Assembly (NCBI RefSeq): GCF_016918855.1
Contig: NZ_JADKYB010000006.1
Coordinates: forward strand, 404,044-468,043
DNA length: 64,000 bases
Direction: 5' to 3'
Source: Actinacidiphila acididurans
Lineage (GTDB): Bacteria > Actinomycetota > Actinomycetes > Streptomycetales > Streptomycetaceae
Part shown: positions 17,625 to 25,327 of the stretch, in pieces
Layout: each line of letters starts with the position of its first letter
Numbering within the stretch: the stretch's first letter is position 1
Program-made: the position numbers and the translations under genes
The notes under the pieces: generated by a model
What the model was told of the DNA's origin: nothing
The model's database searches: none
Seen by the model: the letters and a program-made list of their open reading frames with translations, nothing else

Positions 17625-17684
17625 CGGCGACGCACGACCTCGACGCCCCCCGACAGTCGTCCGTCCCGTCCTGGAGTTCTTTCC

Positions 17685-19283
17685 GTGATCACTGCCACCG
17701 GCATCGAGCTGCGCGCCGGCGCCCGCATCCTTCTCGAGTCCGCCTCCTTCCGCGTCGCCAAGGGCGACCGCATCGGTCTGGTCGGCCGCAACGGCGCCGG
17801 CAAGACCACCCTCACCAAGGTCCTGGCCGGTGAGGGGCTGCCCGCCGCCGGATCCGTGGCCAGCTCCGGCGAGGTCGGCTACCTGCCGCAGGACCCGCGC
17901 ACCGGCGACCTGGACGTGCTCGCCAGCGACCGCGTCCTGTCCGCCCGCGGCCTGGACACGGTGCTGCGCAAAATGCGCGAGAACGAGCAGCGGATGGCCA
18001 CCGGAAAGGGCGCCACCCGCGAGACCGCGATGAAGAAATACGCCCGCCTGGAGACGGAATTCCTCACCAAGGGCGGATACGCCGCCGAGGCCGAGGCCGC
18101 CACCATCGCCGCCGCGCTCGGCCTGCCCGACCGGGTCCTCGGCCAGCCGCTGCACACCCTCTCCGGCGGCCAGCGGCGCCGGGTGGAGCTGGCCCGGATT
18201 CTCTTCTCCGACGCCGACACGCTGCTGCTGGACGAGCCGACCAACCACCTGGACGCCGACTCCATCGCCTGGCTGCGCGACTACCTGAAGACGTACCGCG
18301 GCGGGTTCATCGTCATCTCGCACGACGTCAAACTCATCGACACCGTGGTCAACAAGGTGTTCTACCTGGACGCCAACCGGTCCCGGATCGATGTGTACAA
18401 CATGGGCTGGAAGCTGTATCTCGAGCAGCGCGAGGCGGACGAGAAACGGCGCCGCCGCGAGCGGGCGAATGCCGAGAAGAAGGCCGCCGCGCTGAATTCG
18501 CAGGCCGACAAGATGCGTGCCAAGGCCACCAAGACCGTGGCCGCGCAGAACATGGCGCGCCGCGCGGAGAAGCTGCTGTCCGGGCTGGAGGACGCCCGGC
18601 AGGCCGACAAGGTGGCCCGGCTGCGCTTCCCCGAGCCCGCGCCTTGTGGCCGGACCCCGCTGATGGCCTCGGGCCTGTCCAAGTCCTACGGGTCCCTGGA
18701 GATCTTCAGCGGCGTCGACCTGGCCATCGACCGCGGCTCCCGGGTGGTCATCCTCGGCCTCAACGGCGCCGGCAAGACCACCCTGCTGCGGCTGCTGTCC
18801 GGCATCGAGAAGCCCGACACCGGCGAGGTCACCCCCGGCCACGGCCTCAAGCTGGGCTATTACGCCCAGGAGCACGAGACCCTGGACCCGCAGCGCACCG
18901 TGCTGGAGAACATGCGCTCCTCCGCGCCGGACACCGACCTGGCCGAGATCCGCAAGATCCTCGGCTCCTTCCTGTTCTCCGGCGACGACGTGGACAAGCC
19001 GGCCGGCGTGCTGTCCGGCGGCGAGAAGACCCGGCTGGCGCTGGCCACGCTCGTGGTCTCCAGCGCCAATGTGCTGCTGCTCGACGAGCCCACCAACAAC
19101 CTCGATCCGGCCTCGCGCGAGGAGATCCTCGGCGCGCTGCACACCTTCACCGGCGCGGTCGTGCTCGTCACCCACGACGAGGGCGCGGTCGAGGCCCTCC
19201 AGCCCGAGCGGATCATCCTGCTGCCGGACGGCGTCGAGGACCTGTGGGGCCAGGAGTACGCGGACCTGGTGGCCCTGGCATGA
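17685..19283 (+). CDS. ABC-F family ATP-binding protein
   Basis: 532 aa with two fused ABC ATPase domains and no membrane segment. First domain: Walker A GRNGAGKTT (34-42), signature LSGGQRRR, Walker B TLLLDEPTNHLD. The inter-domain linker (about 245-320) is basic and helical (EKRRRRERANAEKKAAALNS), as in translation factors. Second domain: Walker A GLNGAGKTT, LSGGEKTR, VLLLDEPTNNLD. ABC-F proteins bind the ribosomal E site and act in translation regulation or antibiotic protection. GTG start; a leader ORF precedes it. Confidence 0.93.
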   Translation: MITATGIELRAGARILLESASFRVAKGDRIGLVGRNGAGKTTLTKVLAGEGLPAAGSVASSGEVGYLPQDPRTGDLDVLASDRVLSARGLDTVLRKMRENEQRMATGKGATRETAMKKYARLETEFLTKGGYAAEAEAATIAAALGLPDRVLGQPLHTLSGGQRRRVELARILFSDADTLLLDEPTNHLDADSIAWLRDYLKTYRGGFIVISHDVKLIDTVVNKVFYLDANRSRIDVYNMGWKLYLEQREADEKRRRRERANAEKKAAALNSQADKMRAKATKTVAAQNMARRAEKLLSGLEDARQADKVARLRFPEPAPCGRTPLMASGLSKSYGSLEIFSGVDLAIDRGSRVVILGLNGAGKTTLLRLLSGIEKPDTGEVTPGHGLKLGYYAQEHETLDPQRTVLENMRSSAPDTDLAEIRKILGSFLFSGDDVDKPAGVLSGGEKTRLALATLVVSSANVLLLDEPTNNLDPASREEILGALHTFTGAVVLVTHDEGAVEALQPERIILLPDGVEDLWGQEYADLVALA

Positions 19284-19679
19284 GCGGGGCCTGACCGCCG
19301 CTGACCGTGTGCGGGGCCCGCGGCCGGGCTCCGCACGCATGCCGAATCGATCATTCGGCCCATCCTTGATCCTTCATCTGCGTGAGTCCGGCTGGTACCG
19401 GGGCGGTGGACCGCGTCCGGTCCGCCGCCGCGCCGACGATCAGCCCCGTGACCACGGCAAACCCCTTACCAACCACGGCTGACCTGCAAATATTCCCCGA
19501 AGCCCGAACCGGGTACGGAATTGCCGGGCCGGAAAACCGCCCGCCCGGCCCTTGCGCGGGCTCCATCTCGGCATTCACGGTGCGAATGTCCCCTGACGGA
19601 CCTTGTCGAATGGGTGGCCAGGACGGCACTTAGGGGTGATCATGAGAGTCCATAGCGCACTTCCCTTGAGGAGGCACGG
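19284..19679. other. Intergenic region with short hairpin
   Basis: No gene seen. GCCGAAT-CGATC-ATTCGGC (19341-19359) is a perfect 7-bp hairpin about 60 nt after the ABC-F stop and may terminate it. The stretch 19470-19560 is less GC-rich than its surroundings (CTGCAAATATTCCCCGAA) and may hold the promoter of the following helix-turn-helix gene. A GAGGAGG ribosome binding site lies before 19680. Confidence 0.55.
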
Positions 19680-19901
19680 GTGGCCGAGACTCTGAAGAAG
19701 GGCAGCCGGGTGACCGGCGCCGCGCGCGAGAAGCTCGCGGCAGACCTGAAGAAGAAGTACGACTCCGGTGCGAGCATCCGGGCGCTGGCCGAGGAGACCG
19801 GCCGCTCGTACGGGTTCGTGCACCGGATGCTCAGCGAGTCCGGTGTGACCCTGCGTGGTCGCGGCGGTGCCACACGGGGCAAGAAGGCCACCGCGGCCTG
19901 A
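19680..19901 (+). CDS. Small helix-turn-helix protein
   Basis: 73 aa, very basic. Residues about 28-55 (SIRALAEETGRSYGFVHRMLSE) form a clear helix-turn-helix of the resolvase/sigma-like type, flanked by a Lys-rich N-terminal helix and a GRGGATRGKKAT tail likely to contact DNA. It is a probable DNA-binding protein widespread in actinomycetes; its targets are unknown. GTG start with GAGGAGG 6 nt upstream. It stands alone between the ABC-F and enoyl-CoA hydratase genes. Confidence 0.85.
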   Translation: MAETLKKGSRVTGAAREKLAADLKKKYDSGASIRALAEETGRSYGFVHRMLSESGVTLRGRGGATRGKKATAA

Positions 19902-20040
19902 CCCCCGCGGGCTGGGCGGCGTATCCGACCCGGCAGCTGCGCCCCGGCGGGTCCGGACCCGTCCGTACCCGGGGGCACGCCGTGGCCCATGGCTGGTTAC
20001 TCTTCGGTAGTCCTGTCCGTGGTCCGCTCGGAGGCGCTCG

Positions 20041-20832
20041 ATGCCCAAAGACAACACGTTGCTCGATCGTGACGGAGTACGGCTCACCGTCGACGACACC
20101 GTCGCGAACGTCACCCTGACCAACCCGGCCAAGCGCAACGCGCAGTCGTTCGCACTGTGGCGGGCCCTCGCCGAGGCCGGTCGGCTGTTGCCCGGGCAGG
20201 TACGGGTCGTGGTGCTGCGCGGTGAAGGGCTGTCCTTCTCCGCGGGGCTCGACCGGCAGGCGTTCACGCCCGAGGGCTTCGACGGGGAGCCGTCGTTCCT
20301 GGATCTCGCGCGGTATCCGGAGCAGGAACTCGACTCGGTCATCGCGCGGTACCAGGAGGCGTTCACCTGGTGGCGGCGCACCGACGTGATCACGGTCGCC
20401 GCCGTCCAGGGGCATGCGATCGGCGCCGGTTTCCAGTTGGCCCTCGCCTGCGATCTGCGGGTCTGCGCCGACGACGTGCAGTTCGCCATGCGCGAGACCA
20501 GCCTGGGCCTGGTGCCGGACCTGACCGGCACCAAGTCGCTGGTGGACCTGGTCGGCTACGCCCGCGCGCTGGAGATCTGCGTGACCGGCCGTTTCGTGCG
20601 CGCCGCGGAAGCCGAACGGATCGGCCTGGCCACGGTGGTCGTACCCGCCGCCGAACTCGACGCCACCGTCAAGGACCTGGTGGCCGGCCTCCTCACGGCT
20701 CCCCGCGCCGCTGTCAACGAGACGAAGGCCCTCCTCCTTTCCGCCCGCCACAACACCCCCGCCGAACAGCACGCCGCCGAACGCGAGGCCCAGGGCCGCC
20801 GCCTGCGCGATCTGGCGGGCCTGGGGGAGTAG
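20041..20832 (+). CDS. Enoyl-CoA hydratase/isomerase family protein
   Basis: 263 aa crotonase-fold enzyme. Oxyanion-hole segments are FSAGLDRQAF (about 70-79) and AAVQGHAIGAGFQLALACDLR (about 120-140). The position of the second catalytic Glu is occupied by ETSLGLVPDLTGT, giving one acidic residue in the usual place. Likely acts on acyl-CoA thioesters in fatty acid or amino acid degradation; exact reaction (hydratase, isomerase or hydrolase) not resolved. ATG start after GGAGG. Converges with the P10-family gene across dispersed element copy B. Confidence 0.87.
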   Translation: MPKDNTLLDRDGVRLTVDDTVANVTLTNPAKRNAQSFALWRALAEAGRLLPGQVRVVVLRGEGLSFSAGLDRQAFTPEGFDGEPSFLDLARYPEQELDSVIARYQEAFTWWRRTDVITVAAVQGHAIGAGFQLALACDLRVCADDVQFAMRETSLGLVPDLTGTKSLVDLVGYARALEICVTGRFVRAAEAERIGLATVVVPAAELDATVKDLVAGLLTAPRAAVNETKALLLSARHNTPAEQHAAEREAQGRRLRDLAGLGE

Positions 20833-20863
20833 CGGGCCCGCCCGCCGGCGAGAGCGCCCCGCA

Positions 20864-21016
20864 GGGGCGCGGGGCTGTTGTTGATATGCGGCTGGCGCCG
20901 CGTGGGCGCGATCAGCCACTCACCGGCCGGTGGTCCGGACACGACAGCAATTGCCCCTTTGGGGCGGTGACGACCCGCGCCACGGATGTGGCTGAGCGCG
21001 CAGTTCCCCGCGCCCC
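20864..21016. repeat. Dispersed intergenic element, copy B
   Basis: The core GGCCGGTGGTCCGGACACG and GACAGCAATTGCCCCTTT (about 20924-20960) is nearly identical to copies A and C. The right arm ending CAGTTCCCCGCGCCCC (20996-21016) is intact; the left arm retains only GGGGCGCGGGG (20864-20874) before diverging. Like the others it lies between convergent genes, here enoyl-CoA hydratase and the P10-family protein. Confidence 0.85.
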
Positions 21017-21048
21017 TGACTGCTCCCGGCGAACCGCGCAGCGGTGGG

Positions 21049-21810
21049 TCACCCGACATCCGTGACCAGCACCGCTACCGTGACGGGGCCAGGGGCACCC
21101 GCGGTGGTGACCGCGGTGGCGACCTGGCGGGCGACTTGGAGGGGGACCAGGCCGGGGGCGACGGCGATCTGGATCTGGACGCGGCGGCCGGGGTGGCGGT
21201 CGTCGGCGGTGGCGTCGAGGACGCGCAGACCGGAGCCGAAGCCGGCGAGGGCCGCGGTCAGGCCCACCACGCCGGGCACGGCGAGGGCCGCCACCTCCAG
21301 TGGGCCGCCGGGGTCGCCGCCGGAGACCGCGGGCCCGGCCGCGACGGGGGCGTCGGCGGGCGGGGCCGGCTGCGGCCCGTCGAGCAGGCCGGTCACCCGC
21401 AGGTCCACCGCGGTGACGGCGAGCCCGAGCAGATCGGTCGCCGCCGACCACAGCGCGGACCGCAGCCGTTCGGCGACGGCGGGCAGTGGCTCGTCGATGC
21501 CGGCCTCGAAGGCCGCCGAGATCCGGACCGGTACGTGCGGCAGGGCCCCGGCGGGTGCGCCGGGAGCGGGCGCGGCCAGGGGCGTGTCGGGCGACGGCAT
21601 GTCGAGCGCCGCGTCCACCGCGCCCAGCCGTATCCCCGGCAGCCCCGCACAGGCCCGGCGCAGCACCCGTACCGCCGCGTTCTCGGTGATCCATGACGTG
21701 TCGTCGGCGCCCCCCAGGGGAAGGAGGCGGCCGAGGGCCACCTGCTCGCGCACCGCACGGGTCAACGGGTCCGCCGACGCGGCGGAAGTCGCGGGAGATG
21801 GCATGGTCAC
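21049..21810 (-). CDS. Hypothetical protein, Streptomyces nucleopolyhedrovirus P10-like family
   Basis: 253 aa, Ala/Pro-rich, with no catalytic motif. Two segments, residues roughly 85-135 (VPVRISAAFEAGIDEPLPAVAERLRSALWSA) and the C-terminus (IQIAVAPGLVPLQVARQVATAV), resemble the amphipathic strand-helix pattern of Asp23 domains, fitting its position divergent from the Asp23 cluster. The P10 name is the label such proteins usually carry; it says nothing of function. GTG at 21810 is chosen because GGAGG lies 8 nt upstream; an ATG two codons later is possible. Confidence 0.7.
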   Translation of the reverse strand: MTMPSPATSAASADPLTRAVREQVALGRLLPLGGADDTSWITENAAVRVLRRACAGLPGIRLGAVDAALDMPSPDTPLAAPAPGAPAGALPHVPVRISAAFEAGIDEPLPAVAERLRSALWSAATDLLGLAVTAVDLRVTGLLDGPQPAPPADAPVAAGPAVSGGDPGGPLEVAALAVPGVVGLTAALAGFGSGLRVLDATADDRHPGRRVQIQIAVAPGLVPLQVARQVATAVTTAGAPGPVTVAVLVTDVG

Positions 21811-21941
21811 GGATATCGCCTCCACTGGCCGGTCACCCGATCGGCGGCCGGGGTCATCCACTGGCCGCATCCCCGCGGCGGGGCGCGGCACGCGGACCTA
21901 GTGTGGAACATGGATCAGTCCATACGGAGGGACGACTCGCA

Positions 21942-22427
21942 ATGACCGAGACCGCGCAGTACAACCGGCCGGAACCGGACGGCTCGTCCGAGGGCAGAAC
22001 CCTGGAGAAGGGCGCGGGGCGCAGGGCGCTCGGCGATCCGGGCTCGCGGGGCCGCACCACCATCGCCGACGGCGTGGTCGAGAAGATCGCCGGGCTCGCG
22101 GCGCGCGACGTGGTGGGCGTGCACGCCATGGGCACCGGACTGGCCCGTACCTTCGGCGCGGTCCGCGACCGGGTGCCGGGCGGCGGCCGGTCGGTCACCC
22201 GGGGCGTCAAGGCCGAGGTCGGCGAGGTGCAGACCGCCCTCGACCTGGACATCGTGGTGGACTACGGCGTCTCGATCGTCGAGGTCGCCCGCGCGGTACG
22301 GGAGAACGTGGTCGCCGCCGTCGAGCGGATGACCGGTCTGGAGGTCGTCGAGGTCAACGTCGCCGTCGACGATGTCAAACTGCCGGACGAACCCGATGAG
22401 GAAGAGCGTGAGCAAAGGGTTCAGTAG
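21942..22427 (+). CDS. Asp23/Gls24 family envelope stress protein (first copy)
   Basis: 161 aa. The Asp23 domain runs from about residue 38 (GRTTIADGVVEKIAGLAARDVVGV) to about 148 (VVEVNVAVDDVKLPDE), with the central VDYGVSIVEVARAVRENV. A charged acidic tail EPDEEEREQ ends it. In firmicutes, Asp23 is tethered to the membrane by AmaP; an AmaP homolog closes this operon. Start ATG after ACGGAGGG. Function is linked to envelope homeostasis by family and context. Confidence 0.92.
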   Translation: MTETAQYNRPEPDGSSEGRTLEKGAGRRALGDPGSRGRTTIADGVVEKIAGLAARDVVGVHAMGTGLARTFGAVRDRVPGGGRSVTRGVKAEVGEVQTALDLDIVVDYGVSIVEVARAVRENVVAAVERMTGLEVVEVNVAVDDVKLPDEPDEEEREQRVQ

Positions 22428-22505
22428 CGGGTCCAACACACGTGCGGACAGTCGACGAGCGGACGGCCGCGCCGGTGCGGACGGTTAGGGGACGGAGTGC
22501 GCGGA

Positions 22506-22700
22506 ATGAGTATGGCGGTGATCGGCCTGGTCGTCGGGATGGCGCTGGGCTTCGCCGGATATTTCGGTGGGTTCGGGGCGTTCCTGCTGGTGGCGGCGCT
22601 GGGAGCGGTCGGTTTCGTGGCGGGCAAGTTCATCGATGGTGATCTCGAACCGGGGGAGTTCTTCCGTTCCCGGGACCGCGACCGTGACCGGCGCCGTTGA
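22506..22700 (+). CDS. DUF2273-like small membrane protein
   Basis: 64 aa. Two closely spaced hydrophobic segments (about 3-21 and 23-42) rich in glycine, then a charged tail FFRSRDRDRDRDRRR-like in composition. Glycine spacing and position in an Asp23 operon match DUF2273 proteins. ATG at 22506 has GGAG 8 nt upstream; a GTG three codons earlier overlaps that site and is less likely. Its stop overlaps the next start by 1 nt (TGATG). Confidence 0.8.
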   Translation: MSMAVIGLVVGMALGFAGYFGGFGAFLLVAALGAVGFVAGKFIDGDLEPGEFFRSRDRDRDRRR

Positions 22701-23083
22701 TGGCGGCAGCCGTCCCCGCGCAGTTGCCCGCCGCCGACCGGGGCAGCCTGCGCATCGCGGACCGGGTGGTCGCGAAGATCGCCGCTCAGGCGGCCGGTGA
22801 GGTGCTGTCGGACGTGCCGGGCGCGGACCTGGTGCCCCGCGGCACCACGCCGCACGCTTCGGTTTCGGTGCGCAAGAGCGGTACCCGGGACGCGGCGCGG
22901 CTGCGGCTGACCCTCGAACTGGGGTATCCGGCCGACATCGGCGCCGTCTGCGGCTCGGTGCGGCGTCATGTGACGGACAAGGTCGCGGCGTTGACGGGCA
23001 TGGACGTGCCCGAGGTGGCCGTGGAGGTCGAACGGCTGCACTCGGCGGCGGCCCGCCGCCGGGACGAGGGGAGGGTGGAGTGA
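22700..23083 (+). CDS. Asp23/Gls24 family protein (second copy)
   Basis: 127 aa; almost entirely an Asp23 domain (GSLRIADRVVAKIAAQAAGEV to VPEVAVEVERLHSA). It lacks the acidic tail of the first copy and ends in a basic stretch. Having two diverged Asp23 paralogs in one operon suggests hetero-oligomers. ATG overlaps the preceding TGA, and its own stop overlaps the next GTG (GTGA), so translation is coupled on both sides. Confidence 0.85.
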   Translation: MAAAVPAQLPAADRGSLRIADRVVAKIAAQAAGEVLSDVPGADLVPRGTTPHASVSVRKSGTRDAARLRLTLELGYPADIGAVCGSVRRHVTDKVAALTGMDVPEVAVEVERLHSAAARRRDEGRVE

Positions 23084-23811
23084 GCGACGAGGAGCCCCCG
23101 GCGCCCTCCGGGGACGGACCGGAATCCGGCCCCGGAGGCGGCGAGGACGGTGGGGAGAGCGGTCGGGAACAGGCCGCCGGCCCCGGCAAGGTCAGCATCG
23201 AGAAGCGCCCCGAACCCGAGCGCATCCCTCCGTACGCGGTGAGCTCCGACGAGCCCGGGCAGGTGAAGGCGCGCCGGTTCTGGTCCGGCCGCCGGGTGCC
23301 GGCCGCGATCACCGCTGCCGCCGCCCTGGCGCTGTCCGGCCTGTTCCTGTACGACATCGCGTCGGTGCGCGCCGACCGCAAGGCCATGCAGTGGCGGGTC
23401 CGGCTCGCCGACGAACTCGCCACCCGGCACCTGGGCAACGTGTGGATCATCGTCGGCGCCTCGGTGGCCGCCGCGCTCGGCCTGTGGCTGCTCGTGCTGG
23501 CGCTCACCCCCGGCGAGCGCGGACTGCTGCCGATGGTCCGGCGCGGCCCGACCACGGTGCGCGCCGGACTGGACCGGCGGGCCGCCGAACTCGTGCTGCG
23601 CGACCGGGCGATGGAGGTCGCCGGCATCCGCTGGGCCCGGGTCGTGGTCGGCCGCCGCCGGATCACCGCCCGGGCCGCGTCGCACTTCCGCGACCTGGAG
23701 GACGTACGCCGGGACCTGACCGCGGCGCTCGGCGACGCGGTCCGGCAGCTCGGGCTGGCCCGGCCGCCGGACCTGACCGTGCGCGTGCACCGGGCCGAGA
23801 AGAAGGCGTAG
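23080..23811 (+). CDS. DUF6286-like membrane protein of Asp23 operon
   Basis: 243 aa. N-terminal 50 residues are acidic, Gly/Pro-rich and probably disordered; two membrane segments follow (about 72-92 and 118-142), then a cytoplasmic domain ending KKA with Asp23-like strand-helix alternation (RAGLDRRAAELVLRDRAMEVAGIRWARVVV). Likely a membrane partner of the Asp23 proteins. GTG start overlaps the preceding stop. I infer an anchoring role from topology and context only. Confidence 0.8.
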   Translation: MSDEEPPAPSGDGPESGPGGGEDGGESGREQAAGPGKVSIEKRPEPERIPPYAVSSDEPGQVKARRFWSGRRVPAAITAAAALALSGLFLYDIASVRADRKAMQWRVRLADELATRHLGNVWIIVGASVAAALGLWLLVLALTPGERGLLPMVRRGPTTVRAGLDRRAAELVLRDRAMEVAGIRWARVVVGRRRITARAASHFRDLEDVRRDLTAALGDAVRQLGLARPPDLTVRVHRAEKKA

Positions 23812-23890
23812 GCGCGGACGGCATGAGGGCGAGGGACGAAGGCGTCGTGAGGACGCGGGGCGAGGAAGAACCGGAAGAAGGGGTGAGGGC

Positions 23891-24487
23891 GTGCGGACCG
23901 TCGTCAACCGGGTGCTGCTGGGCCTGACCGGCCTGGTGCTGCTGGTGCTCGGGCTGTCGGTGCTGGTGGGCAGTCTGAACCTGCAGCAGCACTGGGACTT
24001 CACGCTGCCGCACTGGTGGCCGTACATGAACTCCCGGGACGTGCTGCTCACCAAGCACGACCGCACCCGCTACCGCTCCCACGACTGGTGGTGGCCCTCG
24101 GTGATCGCGGCTCTGGCCATCCTGGTGCTGGGCTCGCTGTGGTGGCTGCTCGCCCAGCTCCGCACGAAGCGGCTGCGCCAGATCCGGGTGGACAGCGGCG
24201 ACGGCCAGGGCGCGCTGCTGCGCGGCCGGGCCCTGGAGAGCGTGCTGACCTCCGAGTCGGAGGCGTTCGAGGGCGTGGAGTGGGCCAACACCGCCCTGGT
24301 CGGCAAGCGCGGCACCCCGCAGGCCCGGCTGGTGCTGGGCCTGGCCCCGCACGCCACCCCCGACGAGGTGCTGGCCAACCTCGACACCTCGGGCCTGGCC
24401 CGCGCCCGCACCTCCGCCGGCCTGGACGCCCTGCCCGCCGAGGCCCGCCTGCGCCCGGTCCGGCACAAGCCGTCCCGCGTGACCTGA
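23891..24487 (+). CDS. amaP: Alkaline shock response membrane anchor protein AmaP
   Basis: 198 aa. Two N-terminal membrane segments (about 5-28 and 67-89) flank an extracytoplasmic loop with HWDFTLPHWWPYMNSRD; a cytoplasmic Asp23-like domain follows. This is the AmaP layout, and the gene closes the Asp23 operon. In firmicutes AmaP recruits Asp23 to the membrane. GTG start chosen because the first membrane segment begins immediately after it. The gene converges with an SDR gene, with a weak CCCGGGTG/CACCCGGG hairpin between (24515-24542). Confidence 0.85.
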   Translation: MRTVVNRVLLGLTGLVLLVLGLSVLVGSLNLQQHWDFTLPHWWPYMNSRDVLLTKHDRTRYRSHDWWWPSVIAALAILVLGSLWWLLAQLRTKRLRQIRVDSGDGQGALLRGRALESVLTSESEAFEGVEWANTALVGKRGTPQARLVLGLAPHATPDEVLANLDTSGLARARTSAGLDALPAEARLRPVRHKPSRVT

Positions 24488-24564
24488 CCGGGTGACCTGA
24501 CCCGCGTGAGCCGACCCGGGTGAGCCCGGCGGCCCACCCGGGCGATACGTCGAAGGGCGCCCGG

Positions 24565-25326
24565 TCAGAGCGACAGCTGCGCGCCCCCGTCCACCGGCAG
24601 CAAGGTGCCCGTGAGATAACTCGCGGCCGGAGACAGAAGAAACGCGGCCACCCGGCCGAACTCCTCCGGGGTGCCGTAACGGCGCAGCGGGATACGGGCG
24701 CCGGCCCGCTCCCGGGCGAGCGCCGGGTCGCCGCCGAGCGCGTCCAGCTCCCGTACCCGGTCGGTGTCTATGCGCGAGGGCAGCAGGGCCACCACCCGTA
24801 TCCCGCGCGGGCCGAGTTCGGCCGTCAGGGTCTTGGCGAAGCCGGCCAGCCCCGGCCGCAGGCCGTTGGAGACGGCCAGGCCCGGTATCGGCTCGTGCAC
24901 GGAGGCGGAGAGCACCAGGCCGATGGTGCCGCCCTCGCCGAGCGCGCCGGCCGCCGCGCGGGCCAGCCGTACCGCGCCGAGGAACACCGACTCGAACGCC
25001 CCGGTCCACTGCTCGTCGGTGATGTCGGTGGCCGGACCCGCGGGCGGCCCGCCCACGCTGATCAGCACACCGTCCACCCGGCCGAAGGCACCGCGGGCCG
25101 CGTCGAGCAGCCGGGCGGGCGCGGCCGGGTCGGCCTGGTCCGCGACGACCCCCACCGCCCGGCCGGGTCCGCCCAGTTCGCGCGCCGCCGCCTCGACGGA
25201 CGCCTGCGTGCGGCCGGAGATCACCAGCCGCGCGCCCTCGGCCGCCAGTTCGCGCGCGGCGGCGAACCCGAGCCCGCGGCTCGCGCCCGTGACGATGTAC
25301 ACCCGGTCCGTCAGCCCGAGATCCAC
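24565..25326 (-). CDS. SDR-family oxidoreductase lacking the YxxxK motif
   Basis: 253 aa Rossmann protein with TGASRGLG (about 13-20) for NAD(P). The catalytic region reads LAVSNGLRPGLAGFAKTL where classical SDRs have YxxxK, so both Tyr and Lys are replaced (Ser and Arg). This fits a known divergent SDR subgroup with altered active sites, so activity should not be assumed. The C-terminus SYLTGTLLPVDGGAQ is normal. ATG begins 1 nt before the GH15 stop; the two genes form an operon. Confidence 0.87.
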   Translation of the reverse strand: MDLGLTDRVYIVTGASRGLGFAAARELAAEGARLVISGRTQASVEAAARELGGPGRAVGVVADQADPAAPARLLDAARGAFGRVDGVLISVGGPPAGPATDITDEQWTGAFESVFLGAVRLARAAAGALGEGGTIGLVLSASVHEPIPGLAVSNGLRPGLAGFAKTLTAELGPRGIRVVALLPSRIDTDRVRELDALGGDPALARERAGARIPLRRYGTPEEFGRVAAFLLSPAASYLTGTLLPVDGGAQLSL

Positions 25327-25327
25327 T

